NCBI GenBank assembly: GCA_004561785.1
Contig: SFUB01000004.1
Location: 1-33,002, forward strand
Length of the DNA: 33,002 bases
Direction: 5' to 3'
From: a bacterium
GTDB lineage: Bacteria; Bacillota_I; Bacilli_A; RFN20; CAG-826
Under the pieces are notes generated by a model. It did not search any database and was not told the origin of the DNA. It worked only from the letters and a program-made list of their open reading frames with translations. Positions 6,391-13,558 of the stretch are shown here, one piece after another (positions within the stretch are counted from its first letter, which is position 1; each line of letters opens with the position of its first letter). The position numbers and the translations under genes are program-made.

Positions 6391-7274
6391 GCCTTTTCGA
6401 GGATCAAGGTTTTCTCCGCGTCCACCAAATAGGTTCCGCAGACGTAATCGCTCAGGTTCTGACGGTCTTTCCGGAAGACGGCGAAAGCCCCGCTCAAACA
6501 AAAGGGGATGCCAAAGGAAAACAAAGAGGCCACCCCAATCAAAAAATAAGAAAACAGGAAACGCAGAACAAAGCGCGAGGCATCGGGGGAAAGCCCTCTG
6601 GCGTCAACGTAAGCAAGGCGGGTCAAACGCATGCCCAGAGTCTTCTTCCCGCGATGAAGAAGGAAGGGAACCAAACAAAAAAGGATCCCGAAGGAAAGGG
6701 AAAAGGCAATTAGAAACGTGGCGGCATATCCGATCAGGATGGTCCTTCTAGCCCGCAAATACCCGCTTTTTTTGCTTAAATCCCCCACCGCTTTCGTTTC
6801 GAGGATCTCCGAATAGGAGGCAAAATATGCCTCATCGTAATAGGGGTCCATCAAAAGGCGTTCTCCTTCTTCCGAGAACAATGGCGAATCTCCTTCTTTG
6901 AATTCGGGGAAGAAAGAAAGCAGGCGTTCACGCCCCTTCCCTTCGAACTCGTCTTTCAGGTAGACCGTGTAGCAATAGAGCAAAGCGGAAGAAACCTTCT
7001 CGCTTTTTTGATTGAAGGAAAGCTCCTCGTCGTTTTTAAGAAGGGAGGGCAAAGTCGCCACGCCCCCATCCTTTTCTTTGTAAAGGCGGCTGTCCAATTG
7101 GATCTCCTTCCGCGAAGAGGTGGGCTCAAGGTAGGCGGGGCTCGAAAAATAAACGGGATAGGCCCCCGCGCAAAGAAGGGCGGTCAGCAAAAGGAAGGAA
7201 AAGAAATCGAAAAGGGCGCTTGAGAAAACCCGGTGGAACGCCGGGGTTGAATAGATGAGCTCTTTCTCCATCAT
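6378..7274 (-). CDS. RDD-family membrane protein (second of a pair)
   Basis: 298 residues. TM1 at about 18-44, then a soluble segment of about 125 residues (45-170) that should lie outside the membrane, then TM2 at about 178-207 and TM3 at about 236-268. RDD signatures: Arg15 and Asp23 around TM1, KKTLGMRLTRLAYVD (210-224), and a C-terminal DRQNLSDYVCGTYLVD. RDD proteins are small membrane proteins often linked to transport; no precise reaction can be stated. The ATG at 7274 overlaps the preceding gene by four bases; the next ATG (7271) is better spaced from GGGAGGG and may be the real start. Large extracytoplasmic insert is unusual for the family. Confidence 0.8.
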   Translation of the reverse strand: MMEKELIYSTPAFHRVFSSALFDFFSFLLLTALLCAGAYPVYFSSPAYLEPTSSRKEIQLDSRLYKEKDGGVATLPSLLKNDEELSFNQKSEKVSSALLYCYTVYLKDEFEGKGRERLLSFFPEFKEGDSPLFSEEGERLLMDPYYDEAYFASYSEILETKAVGDLSKKSGYLRARRTILIGYAATFLIAFSLSFGILFCLVPFLLHRGKKTLGMRLTRLAYVDARGLSPDASRFVLRFLFSYFLIGVASLFSFGIPFCLSGAFAVFRKDRQNLSDYVCGTYLVDAEKTLILEKAEEA

Positions 7275-8392
7275 CCCTCCCTGCCATCCACGCTTTTGGC
7301 TTTGAAGAGGAACTCAGAGAGGCTGCTTTGATGCTTCAAATAAAAGCAGCCGAAGTAATCTAGAAGCACCAGAATCAACGAGGCGAGGAAAAAGGCAAGC
7401 AAAGAGAACGGCCCGATGAGGGGTCTCACAAAGAGGTCCACCGCCCCACCTCCGTAGTACAAAAAAGGCAGGAAGGAAGGAATCAAGGAGGTCTCAAGGC
7501 AAAGCAATAGAGAACGAAGCAATTTCCCATGCCACGGCACGAGGGTGCCGTCGTTCTTGATGAGGGGGCAATGCAAGATCCTCCGCCCCAAGGTCTGCTT
7601 CTCTTTCACGAGATAGGAGAGGGCGAAGAAATAAAGGAGGCAGCTGAGCAAATGGCAAAGGAAAGCCTCTCCTATTTTGAAGCGGTAGATGGCGTCGCGG
7701 CAGGTTTCGTAGGAAGCGAAAAGAGAACGGTAAGGCAAGGAGTGGGCCTGAAGGTCTTTCGACACGTCGGCGCAAAGGCTTTCGTAAGAGTTGGTCAGGA
7801 TGTCCGCGTTCGTTTTTCCGGGAAGATAGGAAGGCTGACGGAAATATTCGTCCAAAGACAATGCGATGTTTTCCTGAAGCAAAGGATACCCTCCCCCCTC
7901 CTCGAAAAACCCAGAGGAGAAATAAGAAAGATAGGTGGATTTCCCCGAGAAGGAAAGATCGTCGAAGCCATTCGCGTGCCCGGGTTTGTAGGAAGCGAGA
8001 TAGTAATAGGCCCGATCAGCCTTATCGGAGTATTCCTCGACGCCGGCATAATAAAGCCCCGAGATTTCATGGCCATGGGCGCTTAAAGACGCACGGGTCG
8101 ATCCTTTCAGGAATTTCTCAGCCCTCGATGCATAGGACAATAGGCCGGATTGGCCGTCGCTTTCCCCCGCGCCGGACTCCAAAACCAAGGCGGCGATGTC
8201 CGCGCTTAAAGAAGAAGCTTCTTTGGACGGGGATGCATAAAGAGGGATGGAGAAATCGAAGAACCCCGCGATCATGAAGCAAAAAAGGCTGAGAATTCCG
8301 ACCAACGCCCCCTCCAAAACCGAGAAGGCGAAGCGTCTCCCTTTCTTTAAGGGAGGATTAAGGGAATATCGGCTTATAACTGGGCGAGCCAT
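7271..8392 (-). CDS. RDD-like membrane protein with large extracytoplasmic domain
   Basis: 373 residues with the same plan as the next gene: TM1 at about 23-50, a soluble domain of about 190 residues rich in Tyr and Ser, then three hydrophobic segments, with KQTLGRRILHCPLIKNDG as a degenerate RDD motif. Probably a diverged paralogue of the downstream RDD protein. Its start overlaps the SIR2-like gene by 19 bases, and its stop overlaps the next start by four, so the three are translated from one mRNA. Function unknown; I see no catalytic motif in the external domain. Confidence 0.72.
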   Translation of the reverse strand: MARPVISRYSLNPPLKKGRRFAFSVLEGALVGILSLFCFMIAGFFDFSIPLYASPSKEASSLSADIAALVLESGAGESDGQSGLLSYASRAEKFLKGSTRASLSAHGHEISGLYYAGVEEYSDKADRAYYYLASYKPGHANGFDDLSFSGKSTYLSYFSSGFFEEGGGYPLLQENIALSLDEYFRQPSYLPGKTNADILTNSYESLCADVSKDLQAHSLPYRSLFASYETCRDAIYRFKIGEAFLCHLLSCLLYFFALSYLVKEKQTLGRRILHCPLIKNDGTLVPWHGKLLRSLLLCLETSLIPSFLPFLYYGGGAVDLFVRPLIGPFSLLAFFLASLILVLLDYFGCFYLKHQSSLSEFLFKAKSVDGREG

Positions 8393-9675
8393 TTGCCGAT
8401 GTCCTCGTATTCATCCACCCAGACCACGATCAGATCGAACGAGAAGAAATAGGCCGAGATATCCCGGAACACGGACGGGCGGAAGCCGCGCTCCTTCTTC
8501 ATGAAGATGAAGTTGAACTTCAGATAGTTGGAAGCGAGTTCGAGCAAACGCTTCATGTCCGGGTCGGTCAAAGAGATGCCAATGAAAAGGCAGGCGTTGA
8601 ATTTGAAGTCGTGGAGTTGCTTCGCGATGTTCCAGGAATAGGGGTTGTTATAAAGCGAGAAATAATCGCTTTCCCCGAAAACAAGGGAGGACGTGAAGCG
8701 TTTTTGATCGTAACGCTCATAAGGCAAAAGGCCATGGACGTGGTAGATCGAGGTGACGGCCTGTTTGACGGCGAAGCTCGTGTCGTCGTAGATCGTGCAA
8801 TAGAGGAGTCCCCGCTTCTTCAGGAGATATTCCAAATTGGTGTCGTAGTTATAGGTGATGACGGAGGTCCCCCGATGGGACTCCAGGAAATCGACGCATT
8901 TATAGAGGGTGCTATCGGGATCCGAGAAGGATTTCGCCTCCTTGAACTCATAAAGCTCCTCGCCGAGGCGACGATAAAGCTCGTCCCCATTTTGTTTCAT
9001 CAAAGAAGGGGAGGTGAAAAGCTCCTCGCCGACGTAGCGCTTCATTTCAGCGGCTTTCTCTGAGTTCCCGCGGTAGAAGGCTTCGCTCAAAGCGGAGATA
9101 AGGCCATTCCAGTCCTTGGCCCCGTAGTCTTTGTTGATGCCGGCGCCCATGACCAGATCGATGGGCAGTTTGCCCGTGTAGAAACGCATGAGCCAAAGCA
9201 AAAACGAGGAGGCCGATTCGTTATGGCCCTTCATGGAATTAAGGCGGTCTAAGAGGGAGGAATATTGAGCTTGCTGGCTCTCCTTGAGGTTCGCTTCGAT
9301 CGCTTTGCCCTCCATGAAGCCAAGCGCGCAGAAAGAACTCCCATCGAAATAAACGTTGAGGCCGGCCTTGGGATGGAAGAGGTCGTATTCCTTGTCAAGG
9401 GAGGGGACGCGGACGAAATTGACGTTTCCCATCTCATCAAGCGATTCGAGGTTCACCCCATGTTTGCTGGGATGAATATGGACGGTGTACTTATGGATGT
9501 GCCCCTTTTTGGAGGTGACGATCGCTTTATAATCGCAGCTCGGGTCGAAATGGAAGCCGAAACTGCGGAGGACAACGCCGTCATAATTCACGTCGTTGAG
9601 GTAATAAAGGCAAAGCAAAACAAGAAGGCATTTCTTCTTGAAGAGATAGTCTTCTCGTGTAGCTTCCGTGATCAT
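8374..9675 (-). CDS. SIR2-like domain protein, possible NAD-consuming effector
   Basis: 433 residues. Residues 1-165 are a domain I do not recognise, starting with a hydrophobic stretch (17-27). Residues 172-390 carry a SIR2-like fold: VMGAGINKDYGA (175-186, nucleotide loop), TYNYD (274-278, matching the catalytic Asn-x-Asp region), YHVHG (311-315, catalytic His), FGESDY (333-338) and FIGISLTDPDMKRLL (364-378). The Cys-x-x-Cys zinc pairs of deacetylase sirtuins are not seen. Established knowledge: proteins of this SIR2_2 type are frequent in antiphage systems, where they degrade NAD. The ATG at 9675 has AAGGAG six bases away. It follows a small membrane protein by three bases and overlaps an RDD gene downstream. 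NADase activity and defence role are inferences. Confidence 0.82.
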   Translation of the reverse strand: MITEATREDYLFKKKCLLVLLCLYYLNDVNYDGVVLRSFGFHFDPSCDYKAIVTSKKGHIHKYTVHIHPSKHGVNLESLDEMGNVNFVRVPSLDKEYDLFHPKAGLNVYFDGSSFCALGFMEGKAIEANLKESQQAQYSSLLDRLNSMKGHNESASSFLLWLMRFYTGKLPIDLVMGAGINKDYGAKDWNGLISALSEAFYRGNSEKAAEMKRYVGEELFTSPSLMKQNGDELYRRLGEELYEFKEAKSFSDPDSTLYKCVDFLESHRGTSVITYNYDTNLEYLLKKRGLLYCTIYDDTSFAVKQAVTSIYHVHGLLPYERYDQKRFTSSLVFGESDYFSLYNNPYSWNIAKQLHDFKFNACLFIGISLTDPDMKRLLELASNYLKFNFIFMKKERGFRPSVFRDISAYFFSFDLIVVWVDEYEDIGKWLAQL

Positions 9676-9678
9676 TGT

Positions 9679-9939
9679 CTACTCCTTTTCGGAACGGATT
9701 CGTCTCATCTTCCTTTCGGAGAGGATCCAGGCAAGAACTCCCCAAACGAGGCAGACGGCCCCGGAGGAGAGAAACAGGATGCAGGTGACGAATTCCAAAC
9801 TCCCCGGGACGAACACCCGTTCGCGAAGGAAATTGTAACGGAACGAAAGGACGAAGAAAACCGCGCCCAAAATCAAGCCGAGGATTCCCAAAACGAAAAG
9901 ACAAAGCGCGTTGTCGCGTTTCTTCCTTTGCTTCAGCAA
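9679..9939 (-). CDS. Small two-helix membrane protein
   Basis: 86 residues from a TTG at 9939. An in-frame ATG at 10032 would add 31 residues, but it has no Shine-Dalgarno and that stretch contains a strong RNA hairpin, whereas TTG 9939 has GGAGG at five bases. The protein begins with a basic stretch (LKQRKKRDN), then TM1 (about residues 10-33), a short loop and TM2 (about 50-74), and ends in a charged tail (SERKMRRIRSEKE), so both ends are probably cytoplasmic. No known family recognised. It is three bases upstream of the SIR2-like gene, whose Shine-Dalgarno lies in its last codons, suggesting a paired function. Stop is TAG. Confidence 0.6.
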   Translation of the reverse strand: MLKQRKKRDNALCLFVLGILGLILGAVFFVLSFRYNFLRERVFVPGSLEFVTCILFLSSGAVCLVWGVLAWILSERKMRRIRSEKE

Positions 9940-9955
9940 CCTCACCTCCGCGCGT

Positions 9956-9984
9956 TCCTCCCCCGCTTGAAGGCGGGGGGAGGA
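9956..9984 (-). promoter_or_regulatory. Strong intercistronic hairpin after the solute-binding-protein gene
   Basis: Roughly 11 base pairs, almost all G-C, with a six-base loop and one bulge. No T run follows, so it is not a standard terminator. Hairpins after binding-protein genes commonly protect the upstream mRNA and lower expression of genes downstream; here it lies 51 bases past the stop codon and just before the Shine-Dalgarno of the small membrane protein. Confidence 0.65.
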
Positions 9985-10034
9985 GGCGGAAGGGAGGCCG
10001 TCATTGGGATTGGGACGGCCTTGCTTAGTCATGA

Positions 10035-11582
10035 TTAGTCGACCGTGGCTTGATAGGCTTTGGCAAATTCGCTGTCGACGAGGGCTTCGATCTCAGAGTC
10101 GCTCTTCGCGGTTTTGTCGCTGAAGACGTTGGTGATGAGGCCGGAGACGGCGGAGCGGAGCTTGCTCGAGTATTTGTTGACGGGAGACATGAAGAGTTCA
10201 TTGTTCTCAGCGTAGGAGGCGTTGAGGTTCAGGACCTGGCCGTTATAGGCGCTGCGCTTCTCGGCTTTGGAGGAGGAAGCGACGATGCCGGCGGCGGCCG
10301 CGTCAAGGCTCGCCTTCAAGGATTCGGTCTCGTAGGAGGATTTGCGGATCGGGCAATAGTCGGTCTCGATGGAGAGTTTGGCAAAGTTGTCCCTGTCGTT
10401 GATGAAATCGTAGAAGAGGAGGGAAGCGGCCTCTTCCTGCTTGTTGCTCTTGCGGAAGAAAGCCATCGAGCCGCCCTGGGAGGTGGCTTTGACGGTGGAA
10501 GAAGCGTTCCACTTCGGGAGTTTGGTGTAATCGACGGCATAGCCATCTCCAGCCATCCAGGCGGAACCGCGGGTGGTGGCGATGATCATGAAGCATTTCC
10601 CTTCGGCGAAGAGGGTGGACGGATAGGCGTGGTATCCATTGGCCTCATCGGTGAAATAGAGGTTGTTGGAAACGCAGAGCAGGCCTTCGTTGTTCCATTT
10701 CTTGAGCTGGACGACGGCCTTTTTGGCATCGGCGTTGTTGAAGAGAACGCCTTCGCTGGCGGAGTCGACGGAGGCAACGTAGGGGATGCCGGCGCTTTCC
10801 ATGACGGTGAAGAAGAGGTTCTCCGGGGTTTCGTAGATAAGAGGGACGGCGGTGAAATAGCCGTTGTCATTGGTTTGGGTCGCGAAAACCTCAGGATAAT
10901 CGTTCTTCATCTTGCGGGCGATGTCCATCATGTCGGCGAAGGTCTCGGGGTGGGCGTAGGCTTGCTTGGTTGATCCCGCGACGGGGGCCGGATAATTGCC
11001 GGCTTCTTCGCCGGCTTTCTGGCCAGCAGTGGCCGCGAAAACGTCCTTGTTCACCATGAGCGATTCGGTGGATTTGCCGAAGGGCAAAGTGTAGTAGGCT
11101 TTTCCGCCGTACTGCTGCTTCTCGGCGTCGAGGTAGTTCTTGTTGATGTCGGGGTCTTTCTCCATGGCCTCGCCTTTCTTGGTGACGTCGACGAGATATT
11201 CCTGCCAGTTGTAGGCGTAGGTGCCATAGGTGATGGCGAGGTTCGGGGTGTTGCCATCGCGGATGCCTTGATTGATCGTGGTCGAAATGGCGGCGTAGTT
11301 GCGGAAGGCGCGGGTCTCGACGTGGATGTTGGGATATTTGACATTGAAGGCGGCGATCATGTCCTTCATGTAGTAATAGGCGCGGTAATTGCTGTCGTCG
11401 CTAGGATCATTGGGCGTGGGATCCTCGGCATAGTTGTTCCAGAAGGAGATGGTCACCTCACTGGAGCCGTCGTATTCGGGGAGGTCGGAGTGAGAGGGGC
11501 CGTCGTTGCCGCCGCAGCTAGCGAGAGCGGAAGCCGCGACGAAGGCCAAAGCCAAGGCGGAAGCGTGTTTGGTGAATTTCAT
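10035..11582 (-). CDS. Carbohydrate ABC transporter substrate-binding lipoprotein
   Basis: 515 residues from ATG 11582; an upstream TTG (11603) spans the Shine-Dalgarno itself and is rejected. An N-terminal signal with lipobox LASC puts the lipidated cysteine at residue 23, followed by a flexible GGNDGPS linker. The mature part shows the extracellular family 1 (MalE/UgpB-like) pattern: VTISFWNNY near the start, MIAAFNVKYPNIHVE, then a central FAEGKCFMII and a C-terminal helical lobe. It captures sugars or sugar polymers outside the cell and delivers them to the two permeases encoded just upstream. Specificity cannot be read. Last gene of the transporter part, followed by a strong hairpin. Confidence 0.92.
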   Translation of the reverse strand: MKFTKHASALALAFVAASALASCGGNDGPSHSDLPEYDGSSEVTISFWNNYAEDPTPNDPSDDSNYRAYYYMKDMIAAFNVKYPNIHVETRAFRNYAAISTTINQGIRDGNTPNLAITYGTYAYNWQEYLVDVTKKGEAMEKDPDINKNYLDAEKQQYGGKAYYTLPFGKSTESLMVNKDVFAATAGQKAGEEAGNYPAPVAGSTKQAYAHPETFADMMDIARKMKNDYPEVFATQTNDNGYFTAVPLIYETPENLFFTVMESAGIPYVASVDSASEGVLFNNADAKKAVVQLKKWNNEGLLCVSNNLYFTDEANGYHAYPSTLFAEGKCFMIIATTRGSAWMAGDGYAVDYTKLPKWNASSTVKATSQGGSMAFFRKSNKQEEAASLLFYDFINDRDNFAKLSIETDYCPIRKSSYETESLKASLDAAAAGIVASSSKAEKRSAYNGQVLNLNASYAENNELFMSPVNKYSSKLRSAVSGLITNVFSDKTAKSDSEIEALVDSEFAKAYQATVD

Positions 11583-11640
11583 GAATCTAAGTTCTCCTTT
11601 CAATCATTCAGCAACGTGTTTCATTTTACCACAATCCGCC

Positions 11641-12606
11641 CTACCCTTTGATTCCGGCGCGCCCGGTGCCGGTCATGATGTATTTGCGGAAAGCGATAAA
11701 CAAAAGAAGGATCGGCAAAACCGTCAAAACGGAAGAGGTCATCTGCCAGGCGGTGTTGGTGATCATCGCCCCAGAAGGCCCGGCGAATTGAAGGGCGTTT
11801 CCGCGGATGATGACCGAGATGACGTTATAGGAATCGTTTGAGACCGAGATGGAGGGCCAAACGTAGGAGTTCCAAGAGGAGATGAAGGAAAGAATGGTGA
11901 TGGTGATCAAGGTGGGCATCGCCAAAGGAACAAGGACTTTCCAGAGATACTGCCAATCGGATTTGCCGTCGATCCGGGCGGCCAAGTAAAGCTCGTTGGG
12001 GATCTGACGGAAGGTCTGTCGAAGCAAGAAGATGTAGAAGGCGCTCGAGATGAGGGGCAGGACCATCGTAAGAATGGCTTGGAAATAGGTCTGGTGGCTT
12101 GAGATGAGATCAAGGCTCGAGAAGGTCGAGTAATTGGTGATCGCAAGCATCTCGCCCGGGATCATCATCGAGGCCAAAACCAGCATGAAGAGGAAATCCC
12201 GACCTTTGAAGTGGAGCTTAGCAAAGGCAAACGAGGCGAGGATGGTCGTGAGCAATTGCAGAACCGTCGTCGAGACGGCCACGAGCAAGGTTGTGCCGAC
12301 ATGGGAGAGGAACTGCAGCCGGGTCCAGGTCTCCGTGTAGTTGTTGATGAAGTTCTCCCCCATCGTCGCGAAGGAGAAGAAGAACGAGCCCGTGGAGACC
12401 TCCTCGTAGCTCATGAAGCTCGCGGCGATCATGTAATAGAAAGGGAAAAGGCAAAGCAAGGCGGCGGCGGAGAGGAAGAGATAGACGAAGACGGAGGAAA
12501 GGATGGCTTTGGCGCGGTCGCGCTTGCCCTCCTTGATCGAGTTCCTTCCTTTGCTGGAGGCGGGAACCAAGACCAATTTCGTGGAGATGGAGGATGGCTT
12601 GTTCAT
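11641..12606 (-). CDS. Sugar ABC transporter permease, MalG type
   Basis: 321 residues from ATG 12606, one base after the stop of the first permease; the open frame extends further upstream only through a TTG with no ribosome binding site. About six membrane helices. The EAA loop that docks on the ATPase is ELYLAARIDGKSDWQYLWKVLVP-like (E..AA.IDG...), normal for the MalG/UgpE group, and the protein ends in GTGRAGIKG, close to the typical G.t.GAVKG end. Stop TAG. Works with the upstream permease and ATPase. Confidence 0.93.
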   Translation of the reverse strand: MNKPSSISTKLVLVPASSKGRNSIKEGKRDRAKAILSSVFVYLFLSAAALLCLFPFYYMIAASFMSYEEVSTGSFFFSFATMGENFINNYTETWTRLQFLSHVGTTLLVAVSTTVLQLLTTILASFAFAKLHFKGRDFLFMLVLASMMIPGEMLAITNYSTFSSLDLISSHQTYFQAILTMVLPLISSAFYIFLLRQTFRQIPNELYLAARIDGKSDWQYLWKVLVPLAMPTLITITILSFISSWNSYVWPSISVSNDSYNVISVIIRGNALQFAGPSGAMITNTAWQMTSSVLTVLPILLLFIAFRKYIMTGTGRAGIKG

Positions 12607-12607
12607 A

Positions 12608-13555
12608 TCAGTACACCACCCTTTTCTTGGATATCTGCAGCTCAAGGAGCGTGAAAATCAAAACGACGAGGAGCAGGATGACCGCGGCGGCGGAGGCAAA
12701 CTGGGCGACTTTATTGGAAGCCCCCATGTTCCCGTTCATGGCATCCATGATGTAATAGACGATCGTGTAGAGATCGTGGGTGTTCGGGTCGCTGCTATAG
12801 CTGCGTCCGATGAGACCAACCACGGAGGAATATTCTTTGAAGGCCGTGATGAAGGAAGTGACCGTGATATAGAGGATCTGCGGAGAAAGAAGGGGGACGG
12901 TGATTTTCAGATTGGTCTTCATTTTGGAGGCCCCGTCGACCCGCGCGGCGTCGTAATACTGTTGGTCAATGCCTTGGAGGCCCGAAAGGAAGATGAGGAT
13001 CTTGTAGGGCAAAGCGGTCCAGATGATATAAAGGCAAAGCACGAACATGCAGCTCCCCCAAGTCGAGGAGGAGGGATCTAGCCATGGGGTATCCAAATGG
13101 AACAGGGCATTTACGACCCCATGGTTCCCGAACAGGACTCCGAAGACCATGCCGATCGCGATGACGTTGGTGACGTAAGGCATGAAGAAGACGGTCTGGA
13201 AGAATTTCTTGAGGGGGCGGATCGAATGGATGGCCAAGGCGATGAGCAGGGCAAGGAGGACTGAGATAGGCACAGTCACGAAGGTGATGAACATCGTGTT
13301 GGAAAAGGCCGAAGGACTGTTCCAAGAGAAGAAATCATGATTGGTGATGCCGACGTCGTTGTTGGCGGCGATGCCCAGAACATAACCGTAATTGAAGAAA
13401 GAGAAGCCGCTGCTCGTGCCTTTGGTGGAATCGTAGTCCTTCAGAAAGGAGACGACGACGGTGTTCAAAATGGGGTAGAACGTGAAAAGGGCCATCAAAA
13501 GGAGGACGGGGGAGAGATAGAGCCACGCTTTCCAGTTGTTTCTTTCTTCGTCCAT
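12608..13555 (-). CDS. Sugar ABC transporter permease, MalF/UgpA type
   Basis: 315 residues with six predicted helices; the first begins WLYLSPVLLLMALFTFYPI, typical of UgpA-type permeases. The EAA loop reads YYDAARVDGASKMKTNLKI followed by TVPLLSP. Three bases separate it from the ATPase stop, and one base separates its stop from the next permease, so the set is co-translated. It forms half of the membrane channel. Confidence 0.93.
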   Translation of the reverse strand: MDEERNNWKAWLYLSPVLLLMALFTFYPILNTVVVSFLKDYDSTKGTSSGFSFFNYGYVLGIAANNDVGITNHDFFSWNSPSAFSNTMFITFVTVPISVLLALLIALAIHSIRPLKKFFQTVFFMPYVTNVIAIGMVFGVLFGNHGVVNALFHLDTPWLDPSSSTWGSCMFVLCLYIIWTALPYKILIFLSGLQGIDQQYYDAARVDGASKMKTNLKITVPLLSPQILYITVTSFITAFKEYSSVVGLIGRSYSSDPNTHDLYTIVYYIMDAMNGNMGASNKVAQFASAAAVILLLVVLIFTLLELQISKKRVVY

Positions 13556-13558
13556 GGG

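Noticed and set aside
10050..10973. Gly/Val-rich 307-codon plus-strand frame
   Set aside because: Antisense to the binding-protein gene; low-complexity composition typical of a mirror frame. Similar antisense frames over groEL, glgC, rpe, prkC, rsmB and priA were dropped for the same reason.
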